From Streptomyces katrae (GTDB lineage: Bacteria > Actinomycetota > Actinomycetes > Streptomycetales > Streptomycetaceae), in contig NZ_JNZY01000027.1 of NCBI RefSeq assembly GCF_000717655.1, positions 47,761-111,760 on the forward strand: a stretch of DNA of 64,000 nucleotides, given 5' to 3'. The notes below the pieces were generated by a model, which did not search any database, was not told the origin of the DNA, and saw only the letters and a list, made by a program, of their open reading frames with translations. Below, piece by piece: positions 16,480 to 23,802 of the stretch (position 1 is its first letter; every line of letters begins with the position of its first letter). Both the position numbers and the translations under genes were made by a program.

Positions 16480-16537
16480 TTGTCCCGCCGGGCTACCGGG
16501 CGGTAATCATGGCCTTAGTCATTACTGACAGCCTGTC
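16480..16537 (+). promoter_or_regulatory. Promoter and operator-like palindromes before the alpha/beta hydrolase
   Basis: TTGTCC (16480-16485), 18 bp, TAATCA (16504-16509) reads as a promoter. The palindrome TACCG-GG-CGGTA (16494-16505) fills the spacer. Just downstream lie GTCA-TTAC-TGAC (16518-16529) and GACA-GCC-TGTC (16527-16537). The rest of the 334-nt gap back to 16233 holds the GntR promoter and no gene. Confidence 0.42.
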
Positions 16538-16566
16538 TCACACGCGTCCACCCGACGAGGAGCAGC

Positions 16567-17418
16567 ATGACCGCAACGGTCTCCTTCCCGATCGAATCGC
16601 CGCTGGGCCCCCGCACCGCCACCGTCGCCTACGAACGCAAGGGCGCCGGCGCGCCGCTTCTCCTGCTCCACGGCATCGGCCACCACCTCCAGGCCTGGCA
16701 CCCGGTGACCGACATCCTGGCCGCCGAGCACGACGTCATCGCCGTCGACCTGCCCGGCTTCGGCGCCTCGGGGCCCCTGCCCCAGGGGGTTCCGTACGAC
16801 CTCGGAACCTTCGTCCCCGCGCTCGGCGCGCTCTGTTCGGCCCTCGGGGTCGAACGCCCGCACGTCGTCGGCAACTCCCTCGGCGGGCTCCTCGCCCTCG
16901 AGATGGGCCGGAGCAACCTGGTCCGCTCGGTCACCGCGCTCTCCCCCGCCGGCTTCTGGACCGAGGCCGAGCGCAAGTACGCCTTCGCCACCCTCCGCGC
17001 GATGCGCGTCGGCGCCCTCACGCTGCCCCACTCCACTCTGGAGCGGCTCTCGCGCAGCGCCGCAGGCCGGGCCGCGCTGACCGGCACCATCTACGCCCGT
17101 CCGGCCCGGCGTTCGCCGGAGGCCGTGGTCGCCGAGACGCTCGCCCTGCGCGAGGCCACCGGCTTCGACGAGACCCTGGCCGCGGGCCGCTCCGTACGGT
17201 TCACCTCGGACGTGCCCGGCCTGCCGGTCACCATCGCCTGGGGCTCCCGCGACCGGCTGCTCCTGCCGCGCCAGGGCGTCCGCGCCAAGCGCACGGTCCC
17301 CGACGCCCGGCTGATCCGGCTCCGCGGATGCGGTCACGTCCCGATGAACGACGACCCGGCGCTGGTCTCCCGTGTGGTACTGGACACGGTGCGCGCCACA
17401 ACCGGCCAGGTCGGCTGA
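16567..17418 (+). CDS. Alpha/beta-fold hydrolase
   Basis: A 283-aa cytosolic hydrolase. LLHGIG with the following residues forms the oxyanion loop, GNSLGG gives Ser104 as nucleophile, the acid is in WGSRDRLLLP, and the His is in GCGHVPMNDDP. This is a complete triad in the usual order and length. The substrate is not evident; esterase, lipase and C-C hydrolase are all possible. GAGGAG lies 5 nt before the ATG at 16567. It is divergent from the GntR gene, with separate promoters and a TetR-type palindrome in its own. Confidence 0.9.
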   Translation: MTATVSFPIESPLGPRTATVAYERKGAGAPLLLLHGIGHHLQAWHPVTDILAAEHDVIAVDLPGFGASGPLPQGVPYDLGTFVPALGALCSALGVERPHVVGNSLGGLLALEMGRSNLVRSVTALSPAGFWTEAERKYAFATLRAMRVGALTLPHSTLERLSRSAAGRAALTGTIYARPARRSPEAVVAETLALREATGFDETLAAGRSVRFTSDVPGLPVTIAWGSRDRLLLPRQGVRAKRTVPDARLIRLRGCGHVPMNDDPALVSRVVLDTVRATTGQVG

Positions 17419-17524
17419 GCGGCTGACGGCTGTTCATCCGCGGTTCGGTTGCGCGACGCGGGCGGGCCGGTGTGCGGCGGCACACTGGTCCGACCCGTCC
17501 CCGCCGGCCCCTGGAGACGCTCCG

Positions 17525-19120
17525 ATGGCACCGATTCCGCACACCCGACGGTCCCTGCTCGGCGGTTCGCTCGCCGTGCCGGTGGGCCTCGCCCTGTCCG
17601 GCGCGCCGGCCGCGCCCGCGCTCGCCGCGCCCGTCAGCGCCCCGGCGTTCACCCGCTCCGGGCGTCCGAGCGCGCCATGGGGCGTCCAGTCCGGTGAGAT
17701 CACCGCGCACTCGGCCACCGTCTGGACGCGCTCCGACCGGCCGGCGCGGATGTACGTCGAGACGTCCCCGAGCGAGTCGTTCCGCTACGGCGTCCGGCGG
17801 CACGGCGGTCCGTTCCTCGGCCCCGCCACCGACTTCACAGGCACCACCACCCTGCGCGACCTCCCACCCGGGCAGCAGATCCACTACCGGGTGCTCCTGG
17901 CCGACCCGGACGACCCGCGCCGCACCGGCGAGCCGGTCCGCGGCACGTTCCGGACCACCCCCGTCTCCCGCCGCCAGTACGTGCGCTTCGTGTGGTCGGG
18001 GGACCTCGCGGGCCAGGGCTGGGGCATCAACCCGGACCTCGGCGGCTACCGCGTCTTCGACGAGATGCGGCAGCGCGACCCCGACTTCTTCCTCTTCAGC
18101 GGGGACACGATCTACGCCGACGGGCCGATCCAGGCCTCCGTCCCCCTGCGCGACGGCAGCCTCTGGCGCAACATCACGACCGAGGAGAAGGCGAAGGTCG
18201 CCGAAACCCTCGACGAGTTCCGCGGGAACTTCCGCTACAACCTGCTCGATCGCAACCTGCGCGATTTCAACGCCCAGGTGCCGGTCCTCGCCCAGTGGGA
18301 CGACCACGAGGTGCGCAACAACTGGTACCCCGGCCAGGTGATCGACGACCCCCGCTACACCGTGCGGGACGTCGACACGCTCGCCGGCCGCGCCCGCCGG
18401 GCCTTCGGCGAGTACTTCCCCGTCACCGACCTCCGCGGCGGCCGCGCCGAGGGCCGGATGTACCGGGTGATGCGGTACGGGCCGCTGCTCGACGTCTTCG
18501 TCCTCGACATGCGCACCTACCGCGACGCCAACTCCCCCGGCCGCCGGACCGTGGACCCGATCGGCATCCTCGGCCAGGAGCAGCTGGCCTGGGCCAAGCG
18601 CGAGCTGTCGCGCTCGCGCGCCACGTGGAAGGTCATCGCCGCCGACATGCCGCTGGGCATCGTCGTACCCGACGGGGCCGCGAACTTCGAAGCCGTCGCC
18701 CAGGGCGACCCGGGTGCCCCGCTCGGCCGCGAGCTGCAGATCGCCGAACTCCTGCGCCACATCAAGCACCAGCGCATCACGGGCACCCTCTGGCTCACCG
18801 CCGACGTCCACTACACCGCCGCGAACCACTACGCCCCCGAACGGGCCGCCTTCACCGACTTCGCGCCGTTCTGGGAGTTCGTCTCGGGTCCCGTCGGCGC
18901 GGGCGGGTTCCCCGCAGGGAAGCTGGACGCCACGTTCGGGCCCGGGACCGCGTACGTCCAGTCGGCCCCGTCTGCCAACATGTCGCCGTCCGAGAACCCC
19001 CCGTACTACGGGGAGGTCGACATCGACGGCGAGTGCGGGGAGCTCACCGTCCGGCTGCGGCGCCAGGGCGGCGGCGTACTCTTCACCACGACGCTCCAGC
19101 CCGGCCGGGTGGGCCAGTAG
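17525..19120 (+). CDS. phoD: PhoD-type alkaline phosphatase, Tat-exported
   Basis: A 531-aa metallophosphoesterase that releases phosphate from phosphodiesters and monoesters outside the cell, using Fe and Ca in characterised members. The N-terminus TRRSLLGG is a Tat motif, followed by a hydrophobic core and an Ala-rich cleavage region (ALAAPVSAPA). A PhoD N-terminal beta-sandwich follows. Metal and active-site blocks are SGDTIYADGP, QWDDHEVRNNWYPG, DMRTYRDAN and LTADVHYTAAN. GGAG precedes the ATG at 17525. I did not find a clear Pho box in the short 106-nt upstream gap. Confidence 0.92.
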   Translation: MAPIPHTRRSLLGGSLAVPVGLALSGAPAAPALAAPVSAPAFTRSGRPSAPWGVQSGEITAHSATVWTRSDRPARMYVETSPSESFRYGVRRHGGPFLGPATDFTGTTTLRDLPPGQQIHYRVLLADPDDPRRTGEPVRGTFRTTPVSRRQYVRFVWSGDLAGQGWGINPDLGGYRVFDEMRQRDPDFFLFSGDTIYADGPIQASVPLRDGSLWRNITTEEKAKVAETLDEFRGNFRYNLLDRNLRDFNAQVPVLAQWDDHEVRNNWYPGQVIDDPRYTVRDVDTLAGRARRAFGEYFPVTDLRGGRAEGRMYRVMRYGPLLDVFVLDMRTYRDANSPGRRTVDPIGILGQEQLAWAKRELSRSRATWKVIAADMPLGIVVPDGAANFEAVAQGDPGAPLGRELQIAELLRHIKHQRITGTLWLTADVHYTAANHYAPERAAFTDFAPFWEFVSGPVGAGGFPAGKLDATFGPGTAYVQSAPSANMSPSENPPYYGEVDIDGECGELTVRLRRQGGGVLFTTTLQPGRVGQ

Positions 19121-19283
19121 GGCTGCGGGCAGGACCGCTCCGGCGTCGGCGGGATCCCGGGTCTCAGATCCGGAGCCCGGAGTCCCGCCCGGAAAACAGG
19201 GCGAAATCGGCCAGACGGACACTTAACCAGTCGGTCACAGACCGTTCGTGATCACGCAACACCCCTGCGCCACAGTGACATGC

Positions 19284-20753
19284 ATGACTGAACGCATCCA
19301 CACCCCCGCACACCGCCACCACCGCCACCACTGGCGCCGCGACATCGTCGAACTGGCAGCGCTGTTCTGCGCCGTCGCGGTCGCCGACGGCATCGCCAAT
19401 CTCGTCGTGCACGGCCCGAAGGGCCCGGCCCTGCTCGTCGCCTCGGCCGTCGCACTCCTGGTCACGGCGGCGTTCCACACCTGGTGGGCACGCCGCCACA
19501 GCCATGCACCGCCGCCGCTGAGCACGGCTCCCTCCGATACGGCCCCCGGCGCGGTCCGGGCCGGGTCGCCGCCCGGGGGCGCGCCCGGGTCCACGTCCGA
19601 GTCCGCAGCGGAGACCCCCGCCACCTGCTCCCTGTGGCGGATGCGGACGACCGTGCGGGACGAGCCCGGCAGCCTCGCCGCCGTGTGCACCGCGCTCGCC
19701 CGCCACGGCGTCGACATCCTGACCCTGCAGACCCACCCGCTCCCCGAGGGCGGCACCGTCGACGAGTTCCTGCTGCGCTCCCCGCAGCAGCTGGCCTCCA
19801 CCGACCTCACCCGCGCCATCGCCGGCGCCGGCGGCCACAGCACGTGGATCGAGCGCGCCGACGCGCACGACCTGGTCGACACCCCGACCCGCGTCCTGGG
19901 CCTGGCCACCCGCACCGCCCTGGACGCCGCCGAGCTGCCCCTGGCGCTGCGCCAGCTGCTCGGCCGCTGCACCATCCACTCGATCCCGGCCACCACCCTC
20001 TCCGGCCGCCCCAACGCGGCCGCCGACGCCCCGGTCGAGGGCGTCCTGGAAGCGACCGTGATGCGGCTGCGCGACCCCTCGGGCGGTGCCATCACCGTGG
20101 AGCGCCCCTACCTGCCCTTCACCCCGACCGAGTTCGCCCGGGCCCGCGCCCTCGTCGAGCTCGACACCCGGCTCGGCCCGCGCGTCCCGCGCAGCCAGGA
20201 CGTGCTGACCCTGCCCGAGGGCAACGAGATCACCGTGCGCCGCGCCGACCCCTCCGACCTCCCCGCCGCCCGCGCGATGCACGACCGCTGCTCCGAGCGC
20301 ACCCTGGGCCTGCGCTACCACGGGCCCGTCTCCGACGCCGACCGCTACCTCGGCCACCTGCTGAGCCCCCGCTTCGGCCGCACCCTCGCCGCCACCACGG
20401 CCTCGGGCAAGCTCGTCGCCCTCGGCCACCTGCTGTGGGACGGGGACGAGACCGAGGTCGCGCTCCTGATCGAGGACGACTGGCAGCGCCGCGGCATCGG
20501 CTCCGAGCTGCTGCGCCGCCTGATCGCGATGGCCGTCGAGACCGGCTGCGACAGCGTGTACGCCGTCACCCAGGCCGCCAACACCGGCATGGTCGCGGCC
20601 ATGCGCGGCCTCGGCCTCCCGCTCGACTACCAGATCGAGGAGGGCACCCTCGTGATCACGGCCCGGCTGGACGCCACGCCGGTCGTCTCCCGCGTCCCGT
20701 ACGAGCTGCCCCGCGCGCAGCACCCGTACGGGCAGCAGAGCCACCCGCACTGA
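19284..20753 (+). CDS. ACT-GNAT fusion acetyltransferase with N-terminal membrane helices
   Basis: A 489-aa protein. A His/Arg-rich N-terminus (HRHHRHHWRR) is followed by two hydrophobic segments (about 19-37 and 45-65), a Pro/Ser linker, an ACT domain (about 114-180, VRDEPGSLAAVCTALARHGV), a middle region, and a GNAT domain (about 313-465, with QRRGIGSELLRRL as the acetyl-CoA loop). Actinobacterial protein lysine acetyltransferases with an amino-acid-binding ACT domain are known; the ACT part tunes activity by amino acids. I infer this role. The ATG at 19284 lacks a clear ribosome site. A GTG at 19248 is the alternative. Confidence 0.84.
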   Translation: MTERIHTPAHRHHRHHWRRDIVELAALFCAVAVADGIANLVVHGPKGPALLVASAVALLVTAAFHTWWARRHSHAPPPLSTAPSDTAPGAVRAGSPPGGAPGSTSESAAETPATCSLWRMRTTVRDEPGSLAAVCTALARHGVDILTLQTHPLPEGGTVDEFLLRSPQQLASTDLTRAIAGAGGHSTWIERADAHDLVDTPTRVLGLATRTALDAAELPLALRQLLGRCTIHSIPATTLSGRPNAAADAPVEGVLEATVMRLRDPSGGAITVERPYLPFTPTEFARARALVELDTRLGPRVPRSQDVLTLPEGNEITVRRADPSDLPAARAMHDRCSERTLGLRYHGPVSDADRYLGHLLSPRFGRTLAATTASGKLVALGHLLWDGDETEVALLIEDDWQRRGIGSELLRRLIAMAVETGCDSVYAVTQAANTGMVAAMRGLGLPLDYQIEEGTLVITARLDATPVVSRVPYELPRAQHPYGQQSHPH

Positions 20754-20821
20754 ACCCGGCCCGGCGGGCGGGATACGGCCGGGCGGCGTGAAATCGCCCC
20801 CGGGCGGACCCGCTTGACGGT

Positions 20822-20853
20822 GCGGGAGCGGCGGCCCGGTCCACCGCTCCCGC
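20822..20853 (+). terminator. Weak hairpin after the ACT-GNAT gene
   Basis: GCGGGAGCGG (20822-20831) pairs with CCGCTCCCGC (20844-20853) around a 12-nt loop, 68 nt after the stop and before the next plus-strand gene. No T-run. Confidence 0.38.
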
Positions 20854-20918
20854 GCACGTCAGGAGGCTGACAGCGAACGGTGATGACGCGGGGCGGTCCG
20901 CCGTACGAAGATGGCCGC

Positions 20919-22622
20919 ATGTCAGAGACCCTTCGCAGCGACAGCGCCTCCCGGCTGCCCCGCCAGGTCGCCGACGCATATGTCGACGACCTCATCGCCA
21001 TCGATCCGATCACGGGCACCTATCTCGGTGTCGCCGCGAGCTCCAGCCGGCTCCCGGACTTCTCCCCGGCCGGCCGCGCGGCCGCCGCCGACCTGTCCCG
21101 CTCCACCCTCGCCCGCCTCGACGCCGCCGAGCGGCTGCCCGGCGCGGACAGCGACGCCGAGCGCCGCTGCGCCCGCCTGCTGCGCGAGCGCCTCACCGCC
21201 GAACTCGCCGTGTACGAGGCCGACGAGGGCCTGCGGGCCGTCAGCAACATCCACTCGCCCGCGCACTCCGTCCGCGACGTCTTCACCTTGACCCCGGCCG
21301 ACACGGACGAGGACTGGGCGGCGATCACCGAGCGGCTGCGGGCGGTCCCCGCCGCCCTCGCCGGCTACCGCGAGAGCCTCGGACTCGGCCTGGACCGCGG
21401 CCTGTACGGGGGCCCGCGCGCCACCGGGACCTTCATCGGCCAGCTCACCACCTGGGTGGGCGAGGACGGCGACGGCGAGGCATTCTTCGGCGAATTCGCG
21501 TCCCGCGGCCCGGAGTCGCTGCGCTCCGGGCTGGAGGAGGCGGCCGCCGGGGCGACCGCGGCCCTCGCCGAGCTCCGCGACTGGATGCGCGACGTGTACG
21601 CACCCGCCGTCGCCGGCGCCTGCGACCCGGTGGGCCGCGAGCGTTACGCCCGCTGGTCGCGGTACTTCAACGGCACGGACCTGGACCTGGACGAGGCGTA
21701 CGCCTACGGCTGGTCGGAGTACCACCGCCTGCTCGCCGAGATGAAGGCCGAGGCGGCCAAGATCCTGCCGGGCGCGGGCCCTTGGGAGGCGCTGAAGCAC
21801 CTCGACGAGCAAGGCACCCACATCGAGGGCGTCGAGGAGGTCCAGGCCTGGCTGCAGGGCATCATGGACGAGGCCATCCGGAACCTCGACGGCACGCACT
21901 TCGAGCTCGCCGAGCGCGTGAAGCGGGTGGAGTCCATGATCGCCCCGCCGGGTGGCGCGGCGGCCCCGTACTACACCAACCCGTCGGAGGACTTCTCCCG
22001 CCCGGGGCGCACCTGGCTGCCGACGATGGGCCAGACCCGCTTCCCGGTGTACGACCTGGTCTCCACCTGGTACCACGAGGGCGTTCCGGGCCACCACCTC
22101 CAGCTCGCGCAGTGGACGCACGTCGCGGACCGGCTCTCCCGCTACCAGGCCAGCGTCGGCCTCGTCAGCGCCAACGTCGAGGGCTGGGCGCTGTACGCGG
22201 AGCGCCTGATGGACGAACTGGGCTACCTCAAGGACGCCGAGCAGCGCCTGGGCTACCTGGACTGCCAGATGATGCGCGCCGCGCGGGTCATCGTGGACAT
22301 CGGCATGCACCTGGGCCTGGAGATCCCGGCGGATTCGCCGTTCCACCCGGGCGAGCGCTGGACGGTGGAGCTGGCGCAGGAGTTCTTCGGCCTGCACAGC
22401 GGCCGGCCTGCGGACTTCATCGAGAGCGAGGTCACCCGCTACCTGTCGATGCCGGGACAGGCGATCGGCTACAAGCTGGGCGAGCGGGCCTGGCTGCTCG
22501 GCCGGGACAACGCCCGCGCCGCGCACGGCGCCTCCTTCGACCTGAAGGCGTGGCACATGGCGGCGCTGTCGCAGGGCTCGCTGGGCCTGGACGACCTGGT
22601 GGACGAGCTGTCGAAGCTCTGA
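20919..22622 (+). CDS. DUF885 family protein, probable metallopeptidase-like
   Basis: A 567-aa cytosolic protein of the DUF885 family. The conserved metal-site block YHEGVPGHHLQ begins at residue 385 (His386, Glu387, His392), as expected for this zinc-peptidase-like fold. Other blocks are AYGWSEYHRL and NVEGWALYAERLMDELGY, where the Glu may be a further metal ligand. The substrate is unknown. The ATG at 20919 gives the N-terminus MSETLRSDS; the frame is open 13 codons more upstream without a ribosome site. It is followed by a 31-bp hairpin terminator. Confidence 0.88.
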   Translation: MSETLRSDSASRLPRQVADAYVDDLIAIDPITGTYLGVAASSSRLPDFSPAGRAAAADLSRSTLARLDAAERLPGADSDAERRCARLLRERLTAELAVYEADEGLRAVSNIHSPAHSVRDVFTLTPADTDEDWAAITERLRAVPAALAGYRESLGLGLDRGLYGGPRATGTFIGQLTTWVGEDGDGEAFFGEFASRGPESLRSGLEEAAAGATAALAELRDWMRDVYAPAVAGACDPVGRERYARWSRYFNGTDLDLDEAYAYGWSEYHRLLAEMKAEAAKILPGAGPWEALKHLDEQGTHIEGVEEVQAWLQGIMDEAIRNLDGTHFELAERVKRVESMIAPPGGAAAPYYTNPSEDFSRPGRTWLPTMGQTRFPVYDLVSTWYHEGVPGHHLQLAQWTHVADRLSRYQASVGLVSANVEGWALYAERLMDELGYLKDAEQRLGYLDCQMMRAARVIVDIGMHLGLEIPADSPFHPGERWTVELAQEFFGLHSGRPADFIESEVTRYLSMPGQAIGYKLGERAWLLGRDNARAAHGASFDLKAWHMAALSQGSLGLDDLVDELSKL

Positions 22623-22628
22623 CACCGG

Positions 22629-22697
22629 CGCCGGAACGCCGTACGGGCCGCCCGCTCCCCCGGTGAGGGAGCGGGCGGCCCGTACGGCGTTCCGGCG
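22629..22697. terminator. Very long bidirectional terminator
   Basis: A perfect 31-bp stem (22629-22659 with 22667-22697) with a 7-nt loop fills the gap between convergent DUF885 and rhodanese genes. It is by far the longest perfect hairpin I saw in the window. Confidence 0.86.
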
Positions 22698-22710
22698 AGG
22701 AACAGCAGGC

Positions 22711-23238
22711 TCAGCAGCCGCAGTCGTCGGAGTCGGTCGGCGCGGTCAGGGGGTCCGCCTCGGCGCGCTGCTGGCCGCCCTGCCAGGTCTCGACCTCGAA
22801 GCCCTCACGGATCCAGTACTCGATGCCGCCGAGCATCTCCTTGACCTGGAAGCCGAGCTGGGCCAGGGCGAGGGCGGAGCGGGTGCCTCCGTTGCAGCCG
22901 GGGCCCCAGCAGTACGTGACCACGGGAAGGCTCTTGTCGAGGAGCTGCTCCGCCTGCTCGGGGATCAGGGCGGTCGGCAGGTGGACCGCGCCGGGCACGT
23001 GGGCCTGGTCCCAGGCGGGGGTGGAGCGGGAGTCGACCAGCTGGAAGCCGAGCTCGGCGCCCTGCTCGCGGTGGGCCTTGAAGGCGGCGGCGACATCGGA
23101 CACGTCCGCGTGGAAGGCGAGGCTCGCGGCGAAGTACGCGGCCGCCGCGGCCGGGGTCGCCGGGGGCACCCGGAGCACGGGGTTGGTGGCGGGAGCGGGG
23201 GCGGCGGCCGGGGCGGCGGTGTTCTGTGTCGTCGTCAT
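22711..23238 (-). CDS. Rhodanese-domain sulfurtransferase
   Basis: A 175-aa protein. An Ala/Pro/Thr-rich N-terminus of about 45 residues precedes a rhodanese domain with LVDSRSTPAWDQAHVPGAVHLP and the active-site loop TYCWGPGCNGGTRSA, where the second Cys heads the C-x4-R persulfide loop. The protein ends in DCGC, which could carry or relay sulfur. It moves sulfane sulfur between thiols or to cyanide. A divergent Lrp/AsnC gene 94 bp away is its likely regulator, which would tie it to cysteine or other amino-acid levels. Confidence 0.9.
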   Translation of the reverse strand: MTTTQNTAAPAAAPAPATNPVLRVPPATPAAAAAYFAASLAFHADVSDVAAAFKAHREQGAELGFQLVDSRSTPAWDQAHVPGAVHLPTALIPEQAEQLLDKSLPVVTYCWGPGCNGGTRSALALAQLGFQVKEMLGGIEYWIREGFEVETWQGGQQRAEADPLTAPTDSDDCGC

Positions 23239-23282
23239 GGCTCAGAATCTACGAGCCGCTGATCATCTCGGGAAGTTCCTTT

Positions 23283-23310
23283 CCCCGGCCTTCCCCTTGT
23301 TCGGCCGGGG
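23283..23310. repeat. Inverted repeat between rhodanese and AsnC genes
   Basis: CCCCGGCC (23283-23290) and GGCCGGGG (23303-23310) are separated by 12 bp, centred in the 94-bp divergent gap. It may be an Lrp/AsnC site, though it is GC-richer than usual for that family. Confidence 0.35.
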
Positions 23311-23332
23311 ATTCCCCTGCTACATCTCCTTC

Positions 23333-23779
23333 ATGACCGACTATTCCCCTGACGCCACCGACTGGCGCATCCTGACCGCCCTCCAGGAGGACGGCCGGGC
23401 CAGCTTCGCCGAGCTCGCGCGCGCCGTCTCCATGTCCGCGAGTGCGGTCACCGAGCGGGTGCGCCGCCTCGAGGAGGCGGGAGTGATCACCGGGTACACC
23501 GCCGTGGTGGACCCGGAGAAGCTGGGCAAGTCCATCCTGGCGCTGGTCCGGCTGCGCTATCCGCACGGCAACTACAAGCCGTTCCATGACCTGTTGGAGG
23601 CCACGCCGGAGATCCTGGAGGCCCACCACGTCACGGGCGACGACTGTTTCGTGCTCAAGGTCGCCGCCCGCTCGATGGGGAATCTGGAGGAGGTCGCGGG
23701 CCGGATCGCGGGCCTCGGAGCCGTCACCACCAGCATCGTGTACTCCTCGCCGTTGTCCCGCCGCCCGCTCAGCCCGTGA
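23333..23779 (+). CDS. Lrp/AsnC-family transcriptional regulator
   Basis: A 148-aa regulator. The helix-turn-helix lies at about residues 5-60 (DWRILTALQEDGRASFAELARAVSMS then VTERVRRLEEAGVITGY). The ligand-binding RAM domain covers 65-148, with HHVTGDDCFVLKVAARSM. Members sense amino acids and act as octamers. It is transcribed away from the rhodanese gene. A TACATC hexamer 6 nt before the ATG at 23333 and no ribosome site suggest a leaderless start. Confidence 0.91.
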   Translation: MTDYSPDATDWRILTALQEDGRASFAELARAVSMSASAVTERVRRLEEAGVITGYTAVVDPEKLGKSILALVRLRYPHGNYKPFHDLLEATPEILEAHHVTGDDCFVLKVAARSMGNLEEVAGRIAGLGAVTTSIVYSSPLSRRPLSP

Positions 23780-23802
23780 GAACTGCTGTGCAGAGGCGGC
23801 GC

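Noticed and set aside
20857..20870. GTCAG-GAGG-CTGAC as another CTGAC-type operator
   Set aside because: The arms are in the opposite order and it contains a ribosome-site-like GGAGG. Probably chance.
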